Below are positions 7,658 to 14,919 of a stretch of DNA of 14,925 nucleotides, one piece after another. The notes under the pieces were generated by a model that worked only from the letters and a program-made list of their open reading frames with translations, did no database searches and was not told the DNA's origin. The stretch spans positions 1-14,925 of the forward strand of contig CAKSHP010000035.1 of the NCBI GenBank assembly GCA_934457145.1, given 5' to 3'. Source of the stretch: an uncultured Clostridia bacterium. GTDB lineage: Bacteria; Bacillota; Clostridia; UBA1381; UMGS1253. The translations under genes and the position numbers were made by a program. The first letter of the stretch is position 1; each line of letters starts with the position of its first letter.

Positions 7658-8005
7658 ATGGCTGTAAAAAAAATAAATTCCTTAGGCGAAATAGTAATTG
7701 AAAACGATGTCATCGCCAAAATAGCCGGCATGGCGGCAACAAGCTGTTACGGAGTTGTCGGAATGACAGATTCGAAAGGCAAGATATATAATTTGTTTTT
7801 AGGAAACTCTATAACAAAAGGCGTAAACATTTCAATAAGCGACGAGTGTCTTGTTATTGATCTTCACATAATGATTGAATACGGAGTAAATATTTCCGTT
7901 ATGTGTGAAAGCATTATAAAAAGCGTAAAATATAATGTTGAAAATTTAACCGGCTGCAAAGTAGGCGCAGTAAACGTTTTTGTTGACGGCACCCGTGTGG
8001 ACTAA
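7658..8005 (+). CDS. yloU: Asp23/Gls24-family protein (YloU-like)
   Basis: A 115-residue protein of the Asp23/Gls24 family, with the typical opening GEIVIENDVIAKIAGMAATSCYGVVGM and the closing pattern 'V.VDGTRV'. Family members are cytosolic or membrane-associated proteins linked to envelope stress; this short form matches B. subtilis YloU, whose precise role is unknown. Two ATGs adjoin at 7655 and 7658. The second lies 7 bases after GGAGG (7646-7650) and gives MAVKKINSLGEIVIEN, so I prefer it. It is the first gene of an operon with fakA, whose ribosome-binding site starts four bases after this stop. The YloU-FakA pairing is widely conserved in Firmicutes, suggesting a link to membrane lipid metabolism, which is inference. 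Confidence 0.93.
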   Translation: MAVKKINSLGEIVIENDVIAKIAGMAATSCYGVVGMTDSKGKIYNLFLGNSITKGVNISISDECLVIDLHIMIEYGVNISVMCESIIKSVKYNVENLTGCKVGAVNVFVDGTRVD

Positions 8006-8008
8006 TAT

Positions 8009-8014
8009 AGGAGG
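8009..8014 (+). promoter_or_regulatory. fakA ribosome-binding site that indicates a non-ATG start
   Basis: A perfect AGGAGG. It is 8 bases before ATA at 8023 and 11 before ATT at 8026, but 44 before the first in-frame ATG at 8059. Between an in-frame TAG at 8008-8010 and that ATG the frame contains no GTG, TTG or CTG start candidate. Confidence 0.8.
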
Positions 8015-8025
8015 CGATTACAATA

Positions 8026-9672
8026 ATTACTCAGTTAGACGGCGCATTATTTTCCAAAATGATAATATCCGGCGCAAATAACTTAAAAAACAATAAATCA
8101 AAGGTTGATACCCTAAACGTTTTTCCCGTTCCCGACGGTGACACCGGAACAAATATGTCGCTCACTTTTTACAATGCGGCAAGTGAAATTTCAAATTTTG
8201 TAACATCAAATATAGGCGAAACCGCAAAGGTTTTGTCCTCCGCATCACTTCGAGGCGCAAGAGGAAATTCGGGCGTTATTTTGTCGCAGCTTTGCCGCGG
8301 CTTATATAAATCCTTATCCTCTCTTTCAAAAGCAGATGCTTCCCAAATGGCTGCTGCCGTAAAAAGCGGTGCCGACACAGCATATAAAGCTGTTATGCGT
8401 CCGACGGAGGGAACTATTTTAACCGTTGCAAGAGAAGCCGCTTCGGCAGCTGTTAAATCAGCGCAGAACACAGAGGATATATGCGAAGTTTTTAAAGCAA
8501 TGCTTGATGCCGCAAAAACCGCGCTTGACAATACACCGAACCAGCTGCCCGTTTTAAAACAGGCAGGCGTTGTTGACGCGGGCGGTGCAGGTCTTGTAAA
8601 GATTTTAGAGGGCGCATATTCATTTTTATGCGAAGATAAATTCATTGAGCTTGCCGATAAATCGGAAGCTGCAAAAGCCGCAGCCCCCGCAAACAAAACC
8701 GAAATCGACACGGCAAATATCAAATTTTCTTACTGCACGGAATTTATAATAGATAAAAAGTCTGCCGGTGTAAATGTTGCAAAATTCAGCGAAACAATCG
8801 ATTCTTCGGGCGACTGCAAGCTCGTTATTGATGATGAGGATATTATTAAAGTACATATCCACACAAATCATCCCGGTTTTGTAATTGAAGAGGCTTTAAA
8901 GCTTGGCGTTTTAAGCAAAATTAAAATCGACAACATGAAAATTCAGCACTCAACAATAATAGAAACCGAAAATGCAGATCAAAAAAATGACAAACCCGAA
9001 GTAAAATCCGAACACAAAAAATACGGATTTGTAAGCGTAACGGCAGGCAGCGGACTTTCCGATATTTTCAAAGACTACGGCGCAGACGAAATAATAGAAG
9101 GCGGTCAGACAATGAACCCCAGCACCGACGATATTTTATGCGCAATAGAAAAAATTAACGCAGATTATATTTACGTTTTGCCTAATAATAAAAATATAAT
9201 CCTTGCTGCTGAACAAGCAAGCGAGCTTTCTCAAAAAAACGTTATTGTTATTCCTTCAAAATCCGCACCGCAGGGCATTTGCGCCATGATGGCATTCTTG
9301 CCTCAGGTAGATGAAAATCAAAACACCGCAGCAATGACTGAAGCTTTGTCAAACGTTAAAACCGGTCAGGTAACATATGCCGTTCGCGATACATCTTTAG
9401 ACGGTACAGATATAAAAGCCGGAGATATTATAGGAATAGCAAATTCCGAGATTGCAACCGTCGGACAAACTCCTGCGCAGGTTTGCAAAGATTTAATAGA
9501 CTCTCTTGCCGATGACGACAGCGAGGTTATAACAATTTACTACGGATTTGACACTTCCGAAGAAGAAGCTTCAAAGCTTTCGGAGGAAATTGAAGAAAAA
9601 TATGAAGACTGCGACGTTATATTGCAAAACGGCGGACAGCCTCTTTACTACTATATTGTTTCTGTGGAGTGA
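8026..9672 (+). CDS. fakA: Fatty acid kinase catalytic subunit FakA (DAK2 / YloV)
   Basis: The DAK2-domain protein YloV/FakA. With a FakB fatty-acid carrier it phosphorylates fatty acids with ATP to acyl-phosphates for phospholipid synthesis. It has an N-terminal DAK2 domain (about 1-200) with the Mg-ATP motif NVFPVPDGDTGTNM (metal-binding Asp at 37 and 39), SLRGARGNSGVILSQ, and VVDAGGAGL, then a middle domain (about 220-320) and the C-terminal DegV-like part. The length, 548 residues, is normal. The first in-frame ATG (8059) would remove 11 residues, ITQLDGALFSK, which match the usual MITxLDGxxFxxM opening of the family. I therefore place the start at ATT 8026; ATA at 8023 is equally possible. 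It lies between yloU and recG in one operon. No fakB is seen in this window. Confidence 0.93.
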   Translation: MTQLDGALFSKMIISGANNLKNNKSKVDTLNVFPVPDGDTGTNMSLTFYNAASEISNFVTSNIGETAKVLSSASLRGARGNSGVILSQLCRGLYKSLSSLSKADASQMAAAVKSGADTAYKAVMRPTEGTILTVAREAASAAVKSAQNTEDICEVFKAMLDAAKTALDNTPNQLPVLKQAGVVDAGGAGLVKILEGAYSFLCEDKFIELADKSEAAKAAAPANKTEIDTANIKFSYCTEFIIDKKSAGVNVAKFSETIDSSGDCKLVIDDEDIIKVHIHTNHPGFVIEEALKLGVLSKIKIDNMKIQHSTIIETENADQKNDKPEVKSEHKKYGFVSVTAGSGLSDIFKDYGADEIIEGGQTMNPSTDDILCAIEKINADYIYVLPNNKNIILAAEQASELSQKNVIVIPSKSAPQGICAMMAFLPQVDENQNTAAMTEALSNVKTGQVTYAVRDTSLDGTDIKAGDIIGIANSEIATVGQTPAQVCKDLIDSLADDDSEVITIYYGFDTSEEEASKLSEEIEEKYEDCDVILQNGGQPLYYYIVSVE

Positions 9673-9677
9673 TAACA

Positions 9678-11705
9678 ATGCTTACAGACAGCGTTCTTTC
9701 CTTGGACGGTATCGGTCAGAAACGGGCAGCTCTTTTAAATGAGCTTGGTATTTACAGCGTTTATGACCTTTTAAACTACTTTCCCCGTACCTATGAAGAC
9801 CGAACAAAAATCAAAACAATTTCAGAAGCTTTAAATGATGAAACGGTGTGCATTCGTGCCACCGTTTTTTCGGATGTCAATCTTCGCGTTCCCAGAAAAG
9901 GACTTATGATCTACAGCGCCGTCTTATCAGACGGACTTTCCAAAATAAATGCCGTTTGGTTTAACAACAAATATATAAAGCGAAGCATAAAAAAAGGCGA
10001 AACCTATATTTTTTACGGAAAAATTAAAAAAAGCGGCGCTTTTCGGCAAATCGAAAATCCTGTTTTTGAATCCGAGGACAAAAACGTTAAAACAAAGGCA
10101 ATCGTTCCTATTTATCCTCTCAAAGGCAGCCTAACGCAAAACATCTTTTTACAGTCGCTTAAATGCGCCGTAAAATATATCGGCGAAATCAAAGATCCTC
10201 TTCCCGACTATATAAAAGAAAAATACTCTTTAGCCGATTTAAAAACCGCCGTAAAAAACATTCACTTTCCCGATAACCTTGAAAGCTATGAAAATGCAAG
10301 AAAGAGAATTGTTTTTGACGAACTGTTTTTTCTCTCCCTTGCACTCACACATATAAAGCTTTCAGCAAAAGAAAAATCAAGCACTCCGTTTTCAAACGTT
10401 AAATGCATAAGCGAATTTGCAAAAACTCTCCCCTATGAGCTTACAGACGCACAAAAACGCGTGATAAACGAAATTGCCGCCGATTTAAAAAAAAGCGTTC
10501 CAATGAACCGCCTTGTCCAGGGTGATGTCGGCAGCGGAAAAACGGCAGTCAGCGCAGCGGCAATTTATGCAGCCGTAAAAAACGGATACCAGGCGGCTTT
10601 AATGGCACCGACGGAAATCCTTGCCGAGCAGCATTATGAAAGCTTTATTAAAATGTTTCCAAAAGATATAAACATTTGTCTTTTAAACGGCTCTTTAAGC
10701 GCTTTACAAAAAAAAGATATCCGCCAAAAAATCGAAAGCGGTTTTGCAAATGTTATAATAGGAACTCATGCGCTTATTTCCAATGATGTTTCCTATAAAA
10801 ATTTAAAGCTTGTTATAACAGACGAACAGCACCGCTTCGGTGTAACCCAAAGAGAACGGATATCTCTTAAAGGCGAAAATCCACATATGCTTGTTATGAG
10901 CGCAACACCAATCCCCCGTACCCTTGCACTTATCCTCTACGGCGATATGGATATATCCGTGATTAACACATTGCCCCCCGGAAGAAAGCCCGTTAAAACC
11001 TATGCAATAGATGAGTCGAAACGCAGGCATATGGTCGGCTTTATCAAAAATAATATCGACTCCGGCCGCCAGGTTTATATCGTGTGTCCTTTGGTTGAGG
11101 ATTCCGATACTATGGACTTAACAAGCGTTACCGAATACGAAAAAAATTTAAAAAAGATTTTTCCTTCGTATCGGATATCGCTTCTGCACGGTAAGCAAAA
11201 AGCCGCAGATAAAGAAAAAACAATGACACTTTTTAAAAACGGCAAAATAGATATTTTGGTATCAACAACAGTAATAGAAGTCGGCGTTGATGTTGCCAAC
11301 GCAAACGTTATGATAATTGAAAATGCCGAACGCTTCGGACTTGCGCAGCTTCATCAGCTGCGCGGCAGAGTAGGCAGAGGGAACTATCAAAGCTACTGCA
11401 TACTTGTAAACAACTCCGACAGCGAAATTTCCAAAAAAAGAATGGAAATTATGTGTCATTCAAACGACGGTTTTTACATATCCGAACAGGATATGCTTCT
11501 GCGCGGCACGGGAGATTTTTTCGGTGTGCGCCAGCATGGACTTCCGGCATTTAAAATAGCAAATCTTTTTTCGGATATTCCTATTTTAAAGCTTGCTCAG
11601 TCGGCCGCCGAAGAAATTTTAACAACCGATAAACACCTTACAAATCAAAATCACCTTCCATTAAAGCAGCTGCTTGCAGATAAAATCAAAACTCTTTGTT
11701 TATAA
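9678..11705 (+). CDS. recG: ATP-dependent DNA helicase RecG
   Basis: A 675-residue superfamily 2 helicase that remodels stalled replication forks and Holliday junctions. The N-terminal wedge (about 1-230) starts with a helix-hairpin-helix-like LDGIGQKRAALLNELGI and contains an OB fold. The motor domains follow, with Walker A GDVGSGKT (282-289), the DEQH box (382-385), MSATPIPRTLAL, and motif VI QLRGRVGRG (560-568). The C-terminal stretch LLRGTGDFFGVRQHGLP is the RecG signature. All motifs are intact and length is typical. The ATG at 9678 is 8 bases after GGAG and starts five bases past the fakA stop; a GTG nine bases upstream would overlap the ribosome-binding site and is rejected. B. subtilis has serine dehydratase genes between yloV and recG; here recG follows fakA directly. 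Confidence 0.97.
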   Translation: MLTDSVLSLDGIGQKRAALLNELGIYSVYDLLNYFPRTYEDRTKIKTISEALNDETVCIRATVFSDVNLRVPRKGLMIYSAVLSDGLSKINAVWFNNKYIKRSIKKGETYIFYGKIKKSGAFRQIENPVFESEDKNVKTKAIVPIYPLKGSLTQNIFLQSLKCAVKYIGEIKDPLPDYIKEKYSLADLKTAVKNIHFPDNLESYENARKRIVFDELFFLSLALTHIKLSAKEKSSTPFSNVKCISEFAKTLPYELTDAQKRVINEIAADLKKSVPMNRLVQGDVGSGKTAVSAAAIYAAVKNGYQAALMAPTEILAEQHYESFIKMFPKDINICLLNGSLSALQKKDIRQKIESGFANVIIGTHALISNDVSYKNLKLVITDEQHRFGVTQRERISLKGENPHMLVMSATPIPRTLALILYGDMDISVINTLPPGRKPVKTYAIDESKRRHMVGFIKNNIDSGRQVYIVCPLVEDSDTMDLTSVTEYEKNLKKIFPSYRISLLHGKQKAADKEKTMTLFKNGKIDILVSTTVIEVGVDVANANVMIIENAERFGLAQLHQLRGRVGRGNYQSYCILVNNSDSEISKKRMEIMCHSNDGFYISEQDMLLRGTGDFFGVRQHGLPAFKIANLFSDIPILKLAQSAAEEILTTDKHLTNQNHLPLKQLLADKIKTLCL

Positions 11706-11742
11706 TTTGGATAAAACAGGCTTTACTATCAAAAATTTCACC

Positions 11743-11771
11743 TAATATAATTTTGTTTTCTGCACAAATTA
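11743..11771 (+). promoter_or_regulatory. Possible forespore (sigma-G type) promoter for the SASP gene
   Basis: TAATA (11743-11747) and CAAATTA (11765-11771) are 17 bases apart and each differ by one base from the sigma-G type elements GHATR and CATAmTA. No better sigma-A pair is visible before the gene, and SASP genes are normally under sigma-G. The match is weak and rests partly on what the gene is. Confidence 0.3.
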
Positions 11772-11805
11772 GAAGTGTAGCAAACACAAGGAGGTGAAAT
11801 TCACA

Positions 11806-12003
11806 ATGTCTAACAAAAACAATAAGAGTTTGGTACCTGAAGCAAGAGCAGCTTTAGATAAGTTCAAAATGGAAGCCGCTTCCGAAGTTGGTATAAACTT
11901 GAAGGAAGGCTATAACGGCGACCTCACAAGCAAGCAGGCAGGAAGCATCGGTGGTCAGATGGTTAAAAAGATGATCAGCGCATATGAACAGAGCATGAAA
12001 TAG
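11806..12003 (+). CDS. Alpha/beta-type small acid-soluble spore protein
   Basis: A 65-residue SASP. These proteins coat DNA in the dormant spore core, protect it from UV and chemicals, and are degraded at germination by the Gpr protease. The two family signatures are present: 'KFKMEAASEVGINL' at about 19-32, where KMEAA corresponds to the Gpr cleavage region (usually E-IA, here E-AA), and 'GSIGGQMVKKMI' at about 46-57. The ATG at 11806 is 9 bases after AAGGAGGTGA, a nearly perfect anti-Shine-Dalgarno match fitting the very high expression of SASPs. A GTG further upstream would sit inside that site. It is followed by a strong terminator, so it is mostly a single-gene transcript. It shows that the organism can form spores. 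Confidence 0.95.
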   Translation: MSNKNNKSLVPEARAALDKFKMEAASEVGINLKEGYNGDLTSKQAGSIGGQMVKKMISAYEQSMK

Positions 12004-12029
12004 TAATGCTTTTTCATAAATAAGAAAGA

Positions 12030-12080
12030 AAAAATGGGTATAAATCAAAGTTAAATTTGATTTGTGCCCATTTTGTTTTT
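12030..12080 (+). terminator. Strong Rho-independent terminator after the SASP gene
   Basis: The arms at 12034-12049 and 12056-12071 form 16 continuous pairs (two G-U) around a 6-base loop, followed by TTTTGTTTTT. The stem lies 30 bases past the SASP stop. Confidence 0.93.
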
Positions 12081-12204
12081 AAACCGGCAAACAAACCGAT
12101 ATGCACCGTAAAATAAAAAACGCTGCATATTTTTTATATCAAAATATAATATGTTTATTTTTTGCATATATATAAATGATACATCACACGAAGGGAGCTA
12201 TTTT
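12081..12204 (+). other. AT-rich leader of the P-type ATPase-like gene
   Basis: This gap holds a weak hairpin, ATATGCA (12099-12105) with TGCATAT (12124-12130) followed by six T, which may be a second terminator. A TATAAT at 12145-12150 could be a -10, but the correctly spaced -35 is poor (GCTGCA). TGCATAT recurs at 12163-12169. The ribosome-binding site AAGGGAG is at 12191-12197. I cannot assign the promoter's sigma factor. Confidence 0.3.
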
Positions 12205-13656
12205 ATGAACATTCGCTACGGAACATTTTTATCTTTTTTATGTGCGCTATACTCTTTGTTTTTCTTTTTTAAAACAAAAAATTTCTTTTTGCTTGCAGCA
12301 TGCTTTATCTTTCTTTTTTATTTGTCTTTTTGCTGTTATGTGCCACGCGTGCTGCTTTGGTTAAATAAAAAAACATATTCTTCAAACGATTGCGATTTTT
12401 TACATTCTGCCGAAAAAAAGAGCGATTTTTTCTGCGGATTTTTCACCCTTTTATATGCTGTAATTTTTATATTAAATATCTTTATCCGCCGCACACCGAT
12501 ACTTTCTCTTTCGCTTGTGTTATTTGCCGCATCATTTGCCGCTTTTCCGCAGAATTTGTTTTTCAATGCTGTTTTATGCATAAATAAATACATAAAAAGC
12601 ATGTCAAAATTAAAAGTTAAAATTTCTTTGCTTTCGGCAGCAGATGACATAATAAGAAGCAAAACCGTTGTGATAGATGACTTTGAGTCATTTCTTAATA
12701 TCAGCGCGGTAAAAAATATCTCAAAATTAAAAAATATCGTGCTTCTGACAAAGAAAAGTGAATTTGAAACCAAAAAAATCTGTTCCGATTTTTTAAACCT
12801 CGTAAGCTTTTCTGACGTCTCCAAAAATCAGCCGCCGGTATTTTCAAAAGAAAAACCTATTGCCGTTTACTCCTCCGCCTCTTTAAACGATATTTTGCCT
12901 CTTATTCAAAAACAAAACAGCACCTTTTTAACAGTTTGCCAAAACAAAATTTCATCGCCGTTTCGTATAAGCGAAAATATATCTGATAATACCGACATCA
13001 CCTTTCCGCAAAAAGATATGCTCACTTTGCAATCGGTTTTTAACTGCCAGACAGCCATGCAAAAAAGCTTTCAAAATTGCTTTATCTACACGCTTTCGCT
13101 TTCTTTTGCAAGCTTTTTCTTCTTTACGGCAATACTTTTTTTAACAGGCAGTTTTGCGCTTTCATGCACTATGTTTTCGCTTTTGCCATGCATATGCACC
13201 TTACTTCCGGGCGCGGCCCTTGCCTGCGATACAAACAAAACCAACACCTTTCTTTACTCAAAATCCGATATATTCTGCCATATAATACTCGACTCCATGT
13301 TAATTTCGGTTTGCTGCGTGCTTGTGTTTTTAATTGCCCGCTTTACGTTTTCTCATCTTTGCACGCAGCTTATCTGTTTTAACACATTTATAATATCATC
13401 GCTTTTATATGCGTTTAACATCCGAAGCGAAAAAAGCGTCTTTTTAATGGGGCTTTTAAAAAACAAAGCAATAAACTTTTCTTTCTTTTTCGGTATATGC
13501 ATATCGGTCGCCGCATCTTATTTTACATCATCAAAAATACTTAAAAACGGCGAAACAATAGGTGCCGGAGGCTGGCTTTTGATTTGCGCAATGTCTCTTA
13601 TTCCCTTTGCGCTTACTCAAATCCAAAAGGCTTGCACCGATATTTTTAAAGTATAA
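12205..13656 (+). CDS. P-type ATPase-like membrane pseudoenzyme lacking catalytic domains
   Basis: A 483-residue membrane protein that I read as a reduced Ca2+-ATPase-type P-type ATPase. Helix pairs lie at about 5-47 and 76-120, a soluble part at 130-290, and about six helices at 291-475. Segments that align by eye with the family are FAAFPQNLFF (111-120; normally AAIPEGLP), TVVIDDFESFLN (154-165; normally TVICSDKTGTLT), IVLLTKKSEFETKKI (178-192; the TGD helix), AVYSSASLNDILPL (220-233; normally MTGDGVNDAPAL), LYAFNIRSEKSVF (401-413; normally LFHAFNVRSERSSIF) and the C-terminal WLLICAMSLIPFALTQIQK. The actuator and nucleotide-binding domains are absent: the loop between helices 2 and 3 is about 25 residues, and the total is about half the usual 850-900. 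It cannot be a normal pump. The frame is intact and the ATG follows AAGGGAG by 7 bases, so it is probably expressed. Role unknown. Confidence 0.7.
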   Translation: MNIRYGTFLSFLCALYSLFFFFKTKNFFLLAACFIFLFYLSFCCYVPRVLLWLNKKTYSSNDCDFLHSAEKKSDFFCGFFTLLYAVIFILNIFIRRTPILSLSLVLFAASFAAFPQNLFFNAVLCINKYIKSMSKLKVKISLLSAADDIIRSKTVVIDDFESFLNISAVKNISKLKNIVLLTKKSEFETKKICSDFLNLVSFSDVSKNQPPVFSKEKPIAVYSSASLNDILPLIQKQNSTFLTVCQNKISSPFRISENISDNTDITFPQKDMLTLQSVFNCQTAMQKSFQNCFIYTLSLSFASFFFFTAILFLTGSFALSCTMFSLLPCICTLLPGAALACDTNKTNTFLYSKSDIFCHIILDSMLISVCCVLVFLIARFTFSHLCTQLICFNTFIISSLLYAFNIRSEKSVFLMGLLKNKAINFSFFFGICISVAASYFTSSKILKNGETIGAGGWLLICAMSLIPFALTQIQKACTDIFKV

Positions 13657-13710
13657 TTAAACATTATTTGCAGATAATAGCTGTAAATAGCTTACATGGA
13701 GTTGTGATAA

Positions 13711-14388
13711 ATGCTTGTAATGTTTGTAAGAACCGTAATTTTATATGTTCTTGTTATCTGCGCCATACGTTTTATGGGCAAACGCCAGGTAGGTCAGCTG
13801 CAACCGGCAGAACTTGTAATAGCTATAATGATTTCCGACCTTGCCTCTATCCCGATGTCCAGCAACGCATCGCCTCTGATATCCGGAATTGTCCCTATTG
13901 CCACGCTTATTGCCTGCGAGCTTCTCATTTCCTGGATATGCCTTAAAAGCCACAAATTCCGCAGTCTGCTTTCAGGTAAAATAAGCATTTTAATCTATAA
14001 GGGCAAAATAATTGAAGAAGAACTCGCCTCCCAGCGGTTTAACCTTGAAGATTTGTTAGAAGAACTTCGCCAAAACAATATTCCCGATATTTCACAGGTC
14101 GAATATGCCATTTTGGAAACAAGCGGACATGTAAGCGTTATTCCCAAGCAAAACGCCTCTGCCGTAACGCTCGGCGACTTAAATATAGAACCTGAAAAAA
14201 AGCAGCTGCCCTGCACGGTTATCTCCGACGGTGTACTCGATGCAGACGAACTGCGCCGCTCAGGCAAAACAAAAACATGGGTTGAAAATCAGCTCAAAAA
14301 AAACAACGCACATAAAATAAGCGACGTATTTATAGGCGTTGTAACGTGTGACGGCGAGTTTTTTATGCAAAAGAAAAAAGGTGTTTAG
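13711..14388 (+). CDS. DUF421 / YetF-family membrane protein
   Basis: A 225-residue protein of the DUF421 (YetF/YcaP-like) family. Three predicted helices lie at about 3-20, 33-50 and 57-77. They are followed by a cytosolic beta-rich region with the family motifs IRFMGKRQVGQLQPAEL (19-35), LLSGKISILIYKGKI (86-100), DLLEELRQNNIPDISQVEYAILE (114-136) and GHVSV. Length is typical of the family. Several Bacillus members are spore inner-membrane proteins linked to spore resistance and membrane properties; biochemical activity is unknown. The ATG at 13711 has GGAG 9 bases upstream. It is 54 bases after the ATPase-like gene with no terminator between, and is followed by a DUF4363 gene, a frequent partner in Clostridia. 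The C-terminus ends in a lysine-rich tail at a short DNA duplication. Confidence 0.92.
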   Translation: MLVMFVRTVILYVLVICAIRFMGKRQVGQLQPAELVIAIMISDLASIPMSSNASPLISGIVPIATLIACELLISWICLKSHKFRSLLSGKISILIYKGKIIEEELASQRFNLEDLLEELRQNNIPDISQVEYAILETSGHVSVIPKQNASAVTLGDLNIEPEKKQLPCTVISDGVLDADELRRSGKTKTWVENQLKKNNAHKISDVFIGVVTCDGEFFMQKKKGV

Positions 14389-14407
14389 TCCCGAAAAAAG
14401 GTGTTTA
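14373..14407 (+). repeat. Tandem 15-base repeat at the end of the DUF421 gene
   Basis: GAAAAAAGGTGTTTA occurs at 14373-14387 and 14393-14407, a period of 20 bases. The first copy supplies the last codons and part of the stop of the DUF421 gene. The second lies after the stop, in another frame. Confidence 0.85.
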
Positions 14408-14436
14408 ATTTATTCACAAAAGAAAGGAAGTAAAAA

Positions 14437-14814
14437 ATGAAAATTCTTGTGTCCGTAATACTTATTTTTTCTCTTTTGCTTGCGGGCGGACTGATGCACT
14501 TTATATTAATTAAAAAGTATATAAATGATTTAAACACCGAAGCCGCTTTAATTCAAACCTCTATAGCAGACGAAAATCCCGAAAATTTTTCATCGGCTTT
14601 AGAGTCTTTTGACTCTCTCTGGCAAAAAAAACGCCCTGTTTTATGCATACTCGTAAATCATGAATATATTTTTGAAATTGACAACACTCTCTGCGAAATG
14701 CGTGACCTTTATGAAGATGATTTTTGTGAATATTCGCTTTCTTTATCAAACTTAAAGTCCGCTCTTTCATGTATACTTGAAACCTCTGAGTTCAGCTTTG
14801 AAAATATACTTTAA
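14437..14814 (+). CDS. DUF4363-family small membrane-anchored protein
   Basis: A 125-residue protein with one N-terminal hydrophobic helix (about 4-25), which could be a signal anchor, and a helical, acidic remainder probably outside the cytoplasm. The pattern 'W.KKRPVLCILVNHEYIFEID' (62-82), the 'LYEDD' segment and the ending 'ETSEFSFENIL' fit the DUF4363 family, which is often encoded next to DUF421 genes. There is no enzymatic motif. A predicted outward helical domain beside a DUF421 protein suggests that the two form a complex, which is inference. The ATG at 14437 has AAAGGAAG upstream with normal spacing and lies 48 bases after the DUF421 stop. No convincing terminator follows. Confidence 0.82.
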   Translation: MKILVSVILIFSLLLAGGLMHFILIKKYINDLNTEAALIQTSIADENPENFSSALESFDSLWQKKRPVLCILVNHEYIFEIDNTLCEMRDLYEDDFCEYSLSLSNLKSALSCILETSEFSFENIL

Positions 14815-14890
14815 TTTTCATGGTTTTGTTTTGTGTCTTTTTAAACATATTCACGTTTTCTGCTTTGCAAAATATATTTTAAAAAAACTG

Positions 14891-14919
14891 TTGACAGCGC
14901 TGCGTTTTTATGCTAACAT
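14891..14919 (+). promoter_or_regulatory. Sigma-A promoter for a gene beyond the right edge
   Basis: A perfect TTGACA (14891-14896), a 17-base spacer and TAACAT (14914-14919) with a TGn extension at 14911-14913. It is the best sigma-A match in the window, and its gene lies outside the sequence. Confidence 0.8.

Noticed and set aside
8169..8723. A 184-codon minus-strand frame opposite fakA
   Set aside because: It is antisense to conserved fakA codons, has low-complexity Ala/Ser-rich translation, and no ribosome-binding site.
9669..9677. GTG start giving recG three extra residues
   Set aside because: It overlaps the GGAG ribosome-binding site and the fakA stop, while ATG 9678 has ideal spacing.
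12151..12204. Longer N-terminus for the ATPase-like protein from ATG 12151
   Set aside because: No ribosome-binding site precedes it, whereas ATG 12205 follows AAGGGAG by 7 bases.
12336..12824. A 162-codon minus-strand frame opposite the ATPase-like gene
   Set aside because: The plus-strand frame has a good ribosome-binding site and family-like segments along its whole length; this one looks like a composition shadow.
12205..13656. Treating the ATPase-like gene as an ordinary pseudogene
   Set aside because: There is no frameshift or internal stop, translation signals are intact, and the missing domains are removed cleanly between membrane helices.
14804..14840. Possible terminator GAAAAT...ATTTTC after the DUF4363 gene
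   Set aside because: Only six A/T-rich pairs, and no continuous T run directly after the stem.
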